Part shown: piece after piece, positions 27,159-36,118 of the stretch | Layout: the number at the start of each line of letters is the position of its first letter | How positions within the stretch are numbered: the stretch's first letter is position 1 | Assembly: GCA_021404685.1 (NCBI GenBank) | Contig: QWHC01000007.1 | Span: 1-64,000, forward strand | DNA from: Chloroflexi bacterium CFX4 | Lineage (GTDB): Bacteria > Chloroflexota > Anaerolineae > Aggregatilineales > UBA2796 | Length of the DNA stretch: 64,000 bases | Direction: 5' to 3' | Position numbers and translations under genes: made by a program | Notes under the pieces: generated by a model | What the model saw: only the letters and a program-made list of their open reading frames with translations | The model's database searches: none | Told to the model about the DNA's origin: nothing

Positions 27159-29897
27159 ATGCAAGAGTGGCACTTAAACGCTGAAAGTCCGCTCTCCATG
27201 CGGTTCGCTGCTGATGCGCGCCTTAAGCGCACGGACTACACTGACGATCAGTCGTGGGAGATCACTTTTGGCGGTACTGAAGAGCCGTCACTGACCTTTC
27301 AAACGCGCTATGGTGGGCGCGTTAATATTGCGCGCCTTGTGCCAATGTGGGTGTTGGATGGGCGCACCGTCTATGCCAGCATGGCGCTTGCCGAACGCCC
27401 TGTGCTGCGCGCTTTTACGCCAAGCTATGCCAAAGTGACGGCAAAACTCACCAATGCGCTGCTGTTGACCAGCGAACTGTTTGTGTTTGAGTCGCGGGCG
27501 GTGGGCGGGCGCTTCACCCTGCACAATAGCAGTGCCGACGCAATCGAGGTGCGCCTTGAGATGGTAGCGCAGGTGATGCGCGACGATAAACAGCTTGATA
27601 TGAACATCCTCAGCCTTGAGGACGGCACGGACGCGCTGCACTTAGGGCGCGTGAGCAACTTAAATCCCGTCCTGCTGCTGGAAAACGCTAAAGCACCGCC
27701 CGTGGCGCGCTTTCCCGGCACGCCCATCGCGCCGAAATTGGTCAGTTTGTTTAGTGTGCCAGCCAATGGCAGCCTCGCATTGCGCTGGGTGCATGGTGGG
27801 CAAATCTCTATGAAGGATAGCCTGCAAACTGCCTTCTTCTGGCTGCGCCGCGCCGATTGGGATGCTGAACTCCGTAAGATTGAGCAGTTGAGCGCTGAAA
27901 CGCTCAGCATCCAAACGGGCAATGCCGACTTGGACGCCGCGCTCGCCTTCAGCAGTGCTGTTGCGCTCCGCAGCTTTGTGAACGCCACAGGCAGTTTGCC
28001 GAATGCCTCGTTTGTCTCGGCGCGCATTCCGTCCCGCGGCTGGAGTCCGCGTGGTGATGGCAGCGATCACGGCTGGCAGTGGAGCGGGCAGAGCACTGCG
28101 CTTGCCGCCTTAGCGCTGCCTTCTGTGGCGGCACTTGCGCCTGATTTGGCGCTGGGTGCGTTGCGGAACTTCCTTGCCGTCCGTCAGCCAGATGGCTTCA
28201 TTGACCTCAAGCCGGGCTTGGGCGGTCAGCGTGCCAAGCTGCTGAGTATGCCGCTGCTGGCATCTACAGCGCTGGCGCTCTACGAACAGACAGAGGATGC
28301 CGCCTTTTTGGCAGAGGCACTGCCGATTTTACGCGCCTTCTTTGCGCGGTGGTTCACGCCTGATGCCGACCGTGACCGTGACGGCTTTCCAGAGTGGGTG
28401 AACACCACACACAGCGCCTATACAGAGAATCCGCTGTTTGCGCGCTTTCGCCGTTGGGCAGAAAACGCTGACATCAGCAAGGCAGAGTCGCCTGATTTGG
28501 CTGCCTATCTGATCGCCGAAGGGCGCGCCTTGCTGCGGATGGGCGAACTGCTCGGCGATAGCACCGATGCAGAGGTGATCACGGCGCACCTGCACAAGCT
28601 GGAAGCACACCTTGAGGCGCTGTGGCACGCCGACTTGGGCAGCTACCTCTACCGTGACCGTGATACCGACAAGACCTTACGCGGCGTGAACCTCTTTCGC
28701 GGCAAGGGTGATGAGGCATTCGCCGCCAAGACAACGCTCGAAACGCCCAATCGCCTGATTTTGCGCGTGGTTGGCGGGCGCGACGTTGCGCCGCGCTTCT
28801 CCGCCGTGATCGAAGGCGTGGACGCCAACGGGCAGCATGTTGCCGAGACGCTGCCAAGCAGCGCCTTCACGTGGTACTACGGCTTGGGCGCAGCAGTTAG
28901 CGATCATGTGTACTCACAGGTGAACTACATCAAGTTTGAAGGGCTGATTCGCCTCTTTAACCTTGAAGTGGATACGGTAGACCTGTTCCGCCAAAACCTG
29001 ACCCAGCTTGCCGCGCTGTGGGCAGGTGCGCCAAGTGCTGAACGCGCCGCCGAGATTGTGGCAACCCTCACCGACCCTGAGCGCTATTGGCGCCCGTATG
29101 GTTTGCCCATCTGCCCGACGAATGACCCTGCTTTTGTCGCCAATAACGATGGCGGCAGCGGCGGCGTGTGGCTGCTATGGAACGTGATGGTGTTGGAAGG
29201 CTTGCTGCGTTATGGCTATCAGGCAGAGGCGACCGAACTCTTTAAGCGCCTCTTGGCAGCCCAACTGAAGGCGCTGCGCCGCGATCACGGTTTCCGTGAG
29301 GGCTACAACAGCGAGACGGGCGAAGGCTTAGGCGATGTAGACGAATTATCGGGCATTGTGCCGATCAGCGCCTACCTGCGCCTGATTGGCTTGCGAGTTG
29401 TGAACGCACGCCGCGTCTGGGCAGGCGGCACCTTCGCCTTTGATCACCCCGTCACGGTGCGGCGCGGCAGCCTGCAAGTGACACGGCGCAGCGACGGCAC
29501 AACGGTGCAGTTTCCATCCGGCAAAGTGGTGGAGGTGGACTCAACCTGGCAGTTGATCGAGGATGATACGCCTGAGCCAGCCGTTGAGCCACCAGCACCC
29601 GAACCTGAGCCAAGCCAAGCGCCAACGCCGACGCCAATCAGCATCCTTGAGCCAAGCGATGATCAAAGTGATCTGGTGAGCGATCTCACACCAGCGGACG
29701 GCGAGTCGATCCCGGTTGAGTCGCTGCGCGATGCCACGCAAGAAATTCAGATCAGCCAGATTGACTTCGACACAGCCTCCGAGATACTCAAAGCGCCGCC
29801 GCCACCTAGCAGCACGCCCGCACGCGGCACCATCAAAATCACAGTGCGCGGCGCACCCAAAACGCCACTGCCATCCGATGATCCAACCGCAGAGTAA
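27159..29897 (+). CDS. Large alpha/alpha-barrel (six-hairpin) glycosidase-like protein
   Basis: About 912 residues. The N-terminal part (to about 260) is beta-rich, like the supersandwich domain of glycogen-debranching and GH63/GH15-type enzymes. The middle (about 280-790) is an alpha/alpha toroid with DGSDHGWQWSGQS, DADRDRDGFPEWVNTTHSAYTENP and GSGGVWLLWNVMVLEGLLRYG. The C-terminal 100 residues are Pro/Glu/Thr-rich and disordered. No signal peptide was seen. Such folds hydrolyse alpha- or beta-glucosidic links, but I cannot name the substrate. The ATG at 27159 has AAAGGA seven bases upstream, so earlier in-frame codons are rejected. The acidic DxDxDG motif resembles a calcium loop. Confidence 0.8.
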   Translation: MQEWHLNAESPLSMRFAADARLKRTDYTDDQSWEITFGGTEEPSLTFQTRYGGRVNIARLVPMWVLDGRTVYASMALAERPVLRAFTPSYAKVTAKLTNALLLTSELFVFESRAVGGRFTLHNSSADAIEVRLEMVAQVMRDDKQLDMNILSLEDGTDALHLGRVSNLNPVLLLENAKAPPVARFPGTPIAPKLVSLFSVPANGSLALRWVHGGQISMKDSLQTAFFWLRRADWDAELRKIEQLSAETLSIQTGNADLDAALAFSSAVALRSFVNATGSLPNASFVSARIPSRGWSPRGDGSDHGWQWSGQSTALAALALPSVAALAPDLALGALRNFLAVRQPDGFIDLKPGLGGQRAKLLSMPLLASTALALYEQTEDAAFLAEALPILRAFFARWFTPDADRDRDGFPEWVNTTHSAYTENPLFARFRRWAENADISKAESPDLAAYLIAEGRALLRMGELLGDSTDAEVITAHLHKLEAHLEALWHADLGSYLYRDRDTDKTLRGVNLFRGKGDEAFAAKTTLETPNRLILRVVGGRDVAPRFSAVIEGVDANGQHVAETLPSSAFTWYYGLGAAVSDHVYSQVNYIKFEGLIRLFNLEVDTVDLFRQNLTQLAALWAGAPSAERAAEIVATLTDPERYWRPYGLPICPTNDPAFVANNDGGSGGVWLLWNVMVLEGLLRYGYQAEATELFKRLLAAQLKALRRDHGFREGYNSETGEGLGDVDELSGIVPISAYLRLIGLRVVNARRVWAGGTFAFDHPVTVRRGSLQVTRRSDGTTVQFPSGKVVEVDSTWQLIEDDTPEPAVEPPAPEPEPSQAPTPTPISILEPSDDQSDLVSDLTPADGESIPVESLRDATQEIQISQIDFDTASEILKAPPPPSSTPARGTIKITVRGAPKTPLPSDDPTAE

Positions 29898-29906
29898 TCA
29901 CCGGTA

Positions 29907-29928
29907 AGGGCGAGATCCATCTCGCCCT
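29907..29928. terminator. Convergent bidirectional terminator
   Basis: AGGGCGAGA pairs with TCTCGCCCT (9 bp, 4-nt loop) in the 35 bp between two converging stops. Confidence 0.75.
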
Positions 29929-29932
29929 CACT

Positions 29933-31120
29933 TTAGCGCGAATAGCCTTGCCGCGTCTGGACGTTGTAGCCCGTCAGTTCGACGTATGCCACACCGCTGA
30001 TCGGCTGTCCATTTTGCGTCCCTGTCACCCGCGCCGCGCCCTCGTAGTAGGCAGTGGTCGTGTTCAGTTCCTGATCGCGCATGAACGGTTGCACTTCTAG
30101 TTCTAGGATGCCATCCGACGTGTTGATCGTCAGCCGCCAGCCGTGCGGATAAACTGCACCGGTGCGCGGACTCGTCCATGTGCCAAGCGGTGTGATGCTA
30201 TAATCGCCCGCTGCCATCGAGAGGTAGCGCGTGCTGCCGTCAGCGTTCACGAATGTGCCGTTAGAGGTTGGCTCAATGCCGCCATCGCGCAGCCGAATCT
30301 GATAGAGCATGATCTCGCGCTCATCATCGAGCTGGATTGAGAACCAATCCCAGCCGAGCGCGTCCTCACCTAGCACGCTGGTGCTGTACTCGTGATCAAA
30401 CCATGCGGTGCCGCTGACCGTGAACTGCTCACCGCGCACCGTGATTGTGCCTTCCAAAAGTGAGCGCGTGAAGCTGTAGTAGTAGCTGGCGTTGCCCTCA
30501 CCCTTGTTCTTCGTGCTGAAGCCGCGATCACCTTGGAAGACGATAGGCTTACCCATCCGCAGCCGCACATCCATGCCCAGATCACCTTCGGCAGTCCGTA
30601 AATGGTAGCCTTGTCCATCGGCATCAAAGGTGATTGCCCAGTCTTCAATCCAGATTTTGGCGTAAGGCTCGCCCTGCGCGCCTGCCAAGCCTGCTGCGCC
30701 GCGTGCAAAACGCTCTTTGAAGTAGAACTGATCGGCGGCAATATCGGCAATGGCAAAGTCTGCGAAGTAGATTTGGTTGGTTGCCCACTCCGATTGGCGT
30801 TCGGGCATGGTTGGCGTCAGCGCACGCCGAAAGATCGTGAATTTCAGCCCAAAGCGCCGTCCATCCGCCGTCTGGACGTTGGCAGTGTTGTACCACCACT
30901 CGGTTTGATATTCAGGGTGCGCGCCGTGATCGCGTGGGAAGTTGAATTCCTTCACTTCGGTCACTCGCGCAAAGCCTTCCACATCGCCGCCGCTGAGTGC
31001 CGCCACCACATCCGCGCTGAATTCGGGCTGTGTTTGCCCGCGCAAGCCGTTCACGCCGATCAGAGCAGCGCCCAGCACACTAATCACAATTAGCAGTATG
31101 AAGATGCCTCTACGAGTCAT
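29933..31120 (-). CDS. AttH/CrtC-like lipocalin domain protein
   Basis: A 395-residue exported protein with an N-terminal membrane anchor (about 5-23). It carries the paired lipocalin-like domains of the AttH/hydroxyneurosporene-synthase family: FPRDHGAHPEYQTEWWYNT near 60-78, FTIFRRAL, a central ASYYYSFTR and FDHEYSTSVLGEDALGWDWF near 240. The WWY and DHE segments are family hallmarks. AttH proteins are usually encoded with FtsX-type ABC transporters, exactly as here, and are thought to handle lipidic ligands outside the membrane. It is the last gene of a four-gene minus-strand operon, 12 bp after the permease. The reaction, if any, is unknown; carotenoid hydration is possible but unsupported by neighbours. 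Confidence 0.9.
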   Translation of the reverse strand: MTRRGIFILLIVISVLGAALIGVNGLRGQTQPEFSADVVAALSGGDVEGFARVTEVKEFNFPRDHGAHPEYQTEWWYNTANVQTADGRRFGLKFTIFRRALTPTMPERQSEWATNQIYFADFAIADIAADQFYFKERFARGAAGLAGAQGEPYAKIWIEDWAITFDADGQGYHLRTAEGDLGMDVRLRMGKPIVFQGDRGFSTKNKGEGNASYYYSFTRSLLEGTITVRGEQFTVSGTAWFDHEYSTSVLGEDALGWDWFSIQLDDEREIMLYQIRLRDGGIEPTSNGTFVNADGSTRYLSMAAGDYSITPLGTWTSPRTGAVYPHGWRLTINTSDGILELEVQPFMRDQELNTTTAYYEGAARVTGTQNGQPISGVAYVELTGYNVQTRQGYSR

Positions 31121-31132
31121 GTGTTTCCTCTC

Positions 31133-33712
31133 TCACTCCAAGCGCAAGGCGCGGGCAGGCTGAATGCGCCCGATCCGCAGTGCCGGATAAATGCCCGCCA
31201 ACAGCGACGCCACCAATGCTACCACCGCTGCTTGCGCGTAAAACTCTGGGCGCAAGCCAAGCGTCAGCGTCCAGCCGAAGCTACGTAGGTTGATGATATA
31301 AACCAGCACCCATGCCAGCACCGTGCCAACCGGCACCGCCATCACCGCCGCAATTGCACCCATCAGGCTTGTCTCGGTCAGCGTTAGGCGGAAAAGCTGG
31401 CGGCGCGTCATGCCGTTGGCGCGCATAGTGCCAAATTCGCGGGTGCGCTCCAATTGCAAACTTGCCAGTGCGGATAGGATGCCGATGAAGGCGACCACCG
31501 TTGCCAGCAAGTTCAGCGCTGTGGTGATGGCAAACGTCTGATCAAAGACGACCAGCACACTCTCACGCAGATCGCGGTTGGATTGCACCAAGAGTTCTTG
31601 CTGTCCATCAAAGGCGGCGCGTATGGCGCTTACCACGTCCGAGACGGCGTACTCAGGTGCGACCCATGCCGCAATGGTCGAGATATACGGATCGTCGTAA
31701 AACTGCAAGTAAACATGCCGCCGCAGCATGACCGTCCCCTGATCGCCACTGTAATCCACCATGAAAGCGGCAATCGGGAAGGTCTGCTGACCGCGATCCG
31801 TGAGGAGCGTGATCGTCTGCCCAGCGGCAATTGGGATGCTGCGTTGCCGCGCAAAGGTCTCACTGACCATCACTGCGCCTTCACCCAACGCCGCCCAAAC
31901 CGCCTCATAATCACCGATCTGCCAGACGAAACGGCGCGTCCCCATTGAAGTATCGCGGTCAATCGAGGTAAGCAGCACTGGCTGCGGATCGTTCGGACGG
32001 ATTACGTCTACGCTGCGCGAAACACCGACCTCAGCCACGCCCGCGATGCCACGCACCACATCCGCCGCGCTTGGCTCCACCGGCACATCTTGCCGCACCG
32101 CCGAAATGGAAGGCGGACTAATCAGCACATCGGCGCGGATTGTATCAGCCAGCCAGCCTTGCACGTCGTTGCGGAAGCTGCCAACCATCGCGCTGATGCC
32201 AACAATGACCGAAACGGAGACCATCAGCGCGGCGATGGCAACGCTGGTGCGGCTTAGGCTGCGGATGATGCTGCGCGGCGCCATCAAGCCTAGCACGCCA
32301 GCCAGCGCGCCGCTCAGCGGACGCAAGCTGTTCATCAGCAGCAAGGTTATCAGCGGCGTGAACAGCGAAAAACCAACCACAATGCCGAAGAGCGCCACAA
32401 AGTTCACCTCTAGGCTTGGCAAGCTGAGCGCGGCAAGCGAAAGCGCCACGGTCAGCGCGCCGCCAAGCGTTGCCAGTGGCACAGCGCGCCGCACCTTACG
32501 CTCAATATCGCTGCGCTTGAGCGTGCCGCTGGGCGGCGTGTTGGTTGCCTCATAGGCGGGCAGCAGCGCGGCAAAAATCGCCGCACCCACACCGATCAGG
32601 GCACCTTTGGCAAGCGAGAGCGTCGGAATATCCACATTGCGAACAGTGACTGTGAAATACAGGCTGCTGACCGTCTGTGTGACGATGATGACCGCCACTC
32701 TACCCATGATCACGCCAGCAATCAGCCCTATCAGCACGCCAATCACTGCCAGAAGCACCGCTTCCCAGATCACCATGCCGAAAATCTGATCGCGGGTGAC
32801 GCCTAAGGCACGCAGCGTGCCAATGATCGGGCGGCGCTGCACCACTGAAAAGGTGACCGTGTTGTAGATCAGAAACATGCCGACCACCAGCGCCAACAAC
32901 GAGAGCGCCGTCAGGCTGAGGTTGAAGGCAGCCGTGATCTGCCCAACAGCGCTGGCACGTGCGCCGGCAGCCTGAATGGTTGCGCCGAGTGGCAGAGCAG
33001 CCTGAATGCGCGCCAAAAGTGCCTCGCCTGCTGCCGTCTCTGGAATGATCAGGTCAATGTTGGTCAGGCGTCCTAGCATGTTCAGCACCTCTTGCGCCGT
33101 GCTGACATCGGCAATGAGCAAGTCTTGCAGCCCTTGTGCGGTCACCTCATCAGATGGGCGCAGCAAGCCAGCGATAGTCAGGGTGTGGCGCGTCGGACCG
33201 TAGCGCAAGGTCAGCGTATCGCCTTCTTGCAAGCCGTACTGTGCCGCCAGTTGTTCTGCCATCAGCACCATGTTCGGCTGTGTTAGGAAGGTCGTTACAC
33301 CTGCAATATCGGCGTTGGCGTTCGCCGCGCCTAAGTTCAGATAGCCGCGAAAAGGCGCCTCGGCAAACGGATCAATGCCGAATATTCGGAGCGGCTGCCC
33401 GTCCAGTTCAAGGGCTTGTGCGTAGGCAGTCACCACTGGCGCTGCCTCGCGGACGCCCAGATCAAGGCGCAACTGGCGGTAGAGTTCGTAGGAGACGCCA
33501 TTCGGTCCGCCCACAATTTGGTGCGTTGTGCGTCCGGTCAGGCTCTCGGTGAAGATTCCAAAGGCGCGTGTCGCGCTGGCGTTGGCAATATCTATGGCGA
33601 CGATCATTGCCACACCGAGCGCCACGCCCAAGATGAACATTGCCGCCTGAAACGGGCGGCGCAACACAGCGCGCACCATCACGCGCCGCAGTGAATTCGG
33701 TAGAGTGAGCAT
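31133..33712 (-). CDS. FtsX-family ABC transporter permease
   Basis: An 859-residue membrane protein. The first helix (about 18-40) is followed by a MacB-type extracytoplasmic domain. A three-helix FtsX core lies at about 265-385, a middle pair of helices at about 405-470, a second extracytoplasmic domain (about 500-730), and a terminal three-helix FtsX core (about 735-850). The two duplicated halves within one chain match the 800-residue permeases that pair with LolD/MacB-type ATPases. These act by mechanotransmission, moving lipids, lipoproteins or peptides rather than opening a channel. It is encoded 17 bp after a small exported protein and 12 bp before the AttH-like protein. Confidence 0.95.
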   Translation of the reverse strand: MLTLPNSLRRVMVRAVLRRPFQAAMFILGVALGVAMIVAIDIANASATRAFGIFTESLTGRTTHQIVGGPNGVSYELYRQLRLDLGVREAAPVVTAYAQALELDGQPLRIFGIDPFAEAPFRGYLNLGAANANADIAGVTTFLTQPNMVLMAEQLAAQYGLQEGDTLTLRYGPTRHTLTIAGLLRPSDEVTAQGLQDLLIADVSTAQEVLNMLGRLTNIDLIIPETAAGEALLARIQAALPLGATIQAAGARASAVGQITAAFNLSLTALSLLALVVGMFLIYNTVTFSVVQRRPIIGTLRALGVTRDQIFGMVIWEAVLLAVIGVLIGLIAGVIMGRVAVIIVTQTVSSLYFTVTVRNVDIPTLSLAKGALIGVGAAIFAALLPAYEATNTPPSGTLKRSDIERKVRRAVPLATLGGALTVALSLAALSLPSLEVNFVALFGIVVGFSLFTPLITLLLMNSLRPLSGALAGVLGLMAPRSIIRSLSRTSVAIAALMVSVSVIVGISAMVGSFRNDVQGWLADTIRADVLISPPSISAVRQDVPVEPSAADVVRGIAGVAEVGVSRSVDVIRPNDPQPVLLTSIDRDTSMGTRRFVWQIGDYEAVWAALGEGAVMVSETFARQRSIPIAAGQTITLLTDRGQQTFPIAAFMVDYSGDQGTVMLRRHVYLQFYDDPYISTIAAWVAPEYAVSDVVSAIRAAFDGQQELLVQSNRDLRESVLVVFDQTFAITTALNLLATVVAFIGILSALASLQLERTREFGTMRANGMTRRQLFRLTLTETSLMGAIAAVMAVPVGTVLAWVLVYIINLRSFGWTLTLGLRPEFYAQAAVVALVASLLAGIYPALRIGRIQPARALRLE

Positions 33713-33729
33713 TCAAAACAATCCCTTGA

Positions 33730-34392
33730 TCAGTGTGCCTCATTGGGATGCAAGATGATAGGCGCGCAGGGCTGCCGATAGAAATTCGCTCGATTGGTCG
33801 CCCGCACCAAGCGCTCAGCGTTAGTCACATCATCGCGCAATGTCAGCAGACGATAGATGGCACGTCCGTCGGTGCGGATGCGCCACATTTGCGCGCCGCG
33901 CCGCACATCATAGGCAGCCACAAAGCTCTCGCCGGTGGGTGTTTGCCATGCATAGTGCAAGGTGCGGCTGTCGGCTGTCCACGCCGTCCAGACGGCAGGC
34001 GTCATGTGCAGCGGGTTGTGGACGCGGATATTTTCCGCCAAAACGATCTCAGGCTTGCCGCTGTAAGCGCGCAAGACCAAGCGGAATGTATTATCGCCGT
34101 AGTAGGCAGCCACGCTCTCTATCCGCGCCGCTGTGATGTAGCGCAGATTAGGCGCAAGCATTTGATAGCGCTGCTCAACCGCAGGCACAGGTTTGCTCTC
34201 AAGGCGCGCACCATTGCTCAAATCGTGATGAGTCACCCAGTAGTACACACCGTGCCGACTGACCGAAAAGCGCTGAAAATAGACAAGGCAGCCTGTGCCG
34301 TTTTGCAGTGCCGCGCCAACTGTCCGCGCCGCCCCAAACAGCAGGGCAAGGCAGGTAGAGACGGCAATAACCACAAACGGCAGGCGCATCAT
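33730..34392 (-). CDS. Exported protein of unknown function in the ABC/AttH operon
   Basis: This 220-residue protein has an N-terminal signal or anchor (MRLPFVVIAVSTCLALLFG). The rest is hydrophilic with repeated Tyr/Trp-containing strands (GVYYWVTHHDLSNGARL, TLHYAWQTPTGESF, GAQMWRIRTDGRAIYRL). These resemble two or three blades of a beta-propeller but are too few for a complete one. It is sandwiched between the ATPase (3 bp) and permease (17 bp) genes, so it is probably an accessory of the transporter on the outer face. No family recognised. Confidence 0.8.
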   Translation of the reverse strand: MMRLPFVVIAVSTCLALLFGAARTVGAALQNGTGCLVYFQRFSVSRHGVYYWVTHHDLSNGARLESKPVPAVEQRYQMLAPNLRYITAARIESVAAYYGDNTFRLVLRAYSGKPEIVLAENIRVHNPLHMTPAVWTAWTADSRTLHYAWQTPTGESFVAAYDVRRGAQMWRIRTDGRAIYRLLTLRDDVTNAERLVRATNRANFYRQPCAPIILHPNEAH

Positions 34393-34395
34393 ACC

Positions 34396-35133
34396 CTACG
34401 CCTTTGGCTCGGCGATCAGCTTGCCTTCATGAATGTGGTAGACCACATCGGCAAACGGCACCACTTCAGGATTATGGGTCGCCATGATGAGCGTTTTGCC
34501 CTCATTGCGGGTTAGCTCCAAGAGCAGGCTCAGCACTTTGCCGCCTGTTTCTTCATCAAGGTTGCCGGTCGGCTCATCAGCAAGGATGAGGAATGGCTCG
34601 TGAATCAGGGCGCGGGCAATGGCAACCCGCTGCTGTTCGCCGCCGCTCAGCCGATCAGGATAGGCATCGGCACGGTGCGCCAGCCCAACGCGCTCCAGCA
34701 AGGCGCGGGCGCGCCCTTCGCTGTGGCGGCGCGGCTTGCCTTGCAGCTCAAAGGGCAGGCTGACGTTCTCAAGGGCGGTCAGGGTCGGGATCAGGTTGAA
34801 GAACTGGAAGACAAAGCCGATATGATCACGCCTGAAAAGCGTTAGCGCACGCTCGTTCAGCGCCGTGAGGTTCGTCTCGTTAATCCAAATCTCGCCGCTG
34901 CTTGGCACGTCTATGCCACCGATCAGGTTGAGCAGCGTGCTTTTGCCGCTGCCACTCTTGCCGAGCAACACCACAAAATCGCCTACGTTGAAGTCGGCAT
35001 CCAGCGCGTGCAGAATGGTGCGCTGCACGCCTGCTTCTTCATATGCTTTGCTCAGGTTACGCAGGCGCACAATCGGCGTGCTGGAGCGCGCTAATGTGCT
35101 GCTTCGGTGCGCGGTGGTCAAAGTGAGCGCCAT
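34396..35133 (-). CDS. LolD/MacB-type ABC transporter ATP-binding protein
   Basis: A 245-residue nucleotide-binding subunit. Walker [10 protein letters not shown] is near residue 60, the Q-loop [17 protein letters not shown] follows, the signature is [15 protein letters not shown] near 155, Walker B/D-loop is [13 protein letters not shown] and the switch is MATHNPEV. The sequence spacing is typical of MacB/LolD ATPases, which partner with FtsX-type permeases such as the one two genes downstream. It is first in the operon, with a good promoter 60 bp upstream (35193-35221). The N-terminal 20 residues (Thr/Ser-rich) may be extra, and the true start could be internal. Confidence 0.97.
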   Translation of the reverse strand: MALTLTTAHRSSTLARSSTPIVRLRNLSKAYEEAGVQRTILHALDADFNVGDFVVLLGKSGSGKSTLLNLIGGIDVPSSGEIWINETNLTALNERALTLFRRDHIGFVFQFFNLIPTLTALENVSLPFELQGKPRRHSEGRARALLERVGLAHRADAYPDRLSGGEQQRVAIARALIHEPFLILADEPTGNLDEETGGKVLSLLLELTRNEGKTLIMATHNPEVVPFADVVYHIHEGKLIAEPKA

Positions 35134-35192
35134 AAATCAGCCTTTCTGAACGGCAGGGTAGCATTGTGAACAAACTTTGTGCATTGTATAAG

Positions 35193-35221
35193 ATAGTAAG
35201 AGTCTTTGGGCGCAGCGTCAA
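35193..35221 (-). promoter_or_regulatory. Promoter of the ABC/AttH operon
   Basis: On the minus strand: TTGACG (35216-35221), a 17-bp spacer and TACTAT (35193-35198). The start is expected near 35186, about 50 nt before the ATPase ATG. Confidence 0.6.
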
Positions 35222-35293
35222 ATAAGTTTGTGATGAGAAGCACAAATTAGCATAATTCAGCCTTGATGCGCTGCCTTTCATGCCAATTGGTAG

Positions 35294-35299
35294 TATAAT
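35294..35299 (+). promoter_or_regulatory. -10 box of the TIR gene
   Basis: A perfect TATAAT (context TAGTATAATG) lies 34 bp before the ATG at 35333. No clear -35 is present. Confidence 0.4.
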
Positions 35300-35332
35300 G
35301 TGGGTGTATGGCGTGTATGCGGGAGCATTGAT

Positions 35333-36118
35333 ATGCCGCTAAGCGATGCCGAACTACAACAACTTATCCGTTTGCTGATTCCAGTGTTTCAGGACAGCGG
35401 CACGCGCCGCTACTTGATCGGCATGGCATTCCCCTCAGATTTGAACCGCCGTTCAGCCATTGCGTTGGATAGTCCGCCGCGCCAATTTGCCTTTGAAATG
35501 GTGGATTACTACTATCAGCGCGCACCAAGCGACCTGATCACCGTGCTGCACGTTGTTCAAGAAGAACAAGGTGGTGATTTGGCGCGTGCGCTGCAACCCT
35601 TTGTGGATAAACTGGCGCAATCGGTCAGCCAAGCTTACACACCACCTGCACCATCAGCCGCTGAACAGCCTACTTATAAACTGTTTATCAGCTATCGGCG
35701 CAAAAGCTGGGAGCTGACGAAACACCTTGCGGCTGATCTGCGCCAACACATGAACGCTGACGTTTTCGTTGATTTCAGCGGTATTGATGAGGCAGACTTT
35801 GATCGTTCAATTTTGCGTCACCTTGCCGAGAGCGATTGTGTGTTGGTGATTGTGACCGAACACACCTTCTCGGAACGTATTCACCAACCCGATGACTGGG
35901 TGCGCCGCGAAATTTCAGAAGCACTGCGGCTTGGTAAGCCAATCTTGCTTGTTTCGCGGGAAGGGCAGTTACCGCCTGCCAACCTGCCTGATGATATTCG
36001 CTCGATTGGTGGCAAACAAGCTGTCACCTTTTACCGCGCCTGCTGCTGCGCTGCCTGCCGCTGCCGACGCTTTGGAGGAAGAAGCGCTATCCCTCAGCCA
36101 TTCCGACCAGAAAGCTGA
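35333..36118 (+). CDS. EAD-TIR conflict-system protein, N-terminal piece of a frameshifted gene
   Basis: The ATG at 35333 follows GGGAG by seven bases. Residues 1-95 resemble an effector-associated domain (EAD1-like: LSDAELQQLIRLLIPVF, LIGMAFPSDLN, LARALQPFVDKL), a death-like adaptor domain. After a Pro/Ala linker, a TIR domain starts at YKLFISYRRKSW (about 115). TIR NAD-cleaving enzymes have a catalytic Glu in WxxxE; here Trp189 and Glu193 (DDWVRREIS) are present. The reading frame then leaves the conserved sequence after VTF (residue 233) and runs out as CACRCRR-type nonsense to a stop at 36118. The T-run at 36029-36032 is the likely shift point. EAD proteins usually recruit partner effectors bearing matching EADs; none is seen nearby. 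Confidence 0.82.
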   Translation: MPLSDAELQQLIRLLIPVFQDSGTRRYLIGMAFPSDLNRRSAIALDSPPRQFAFEMVDYYYQRAPSDLITVLHVVQEEQGGDLARALQPFVDKLAQSVSQAYTPPAPSAAEQPTYKLFISYRRKSWELTKHLAADLRQHMNADVFVDFSGIDEADFDRSILRHLAESDCVLVIVTEHTFSERIHQPDDWVRREISEALRLGKPILLVSREGQLPPANLPDDIRSIGGKQAVTFYRACCCAACRCRRFGGRSAIPQPFRPES

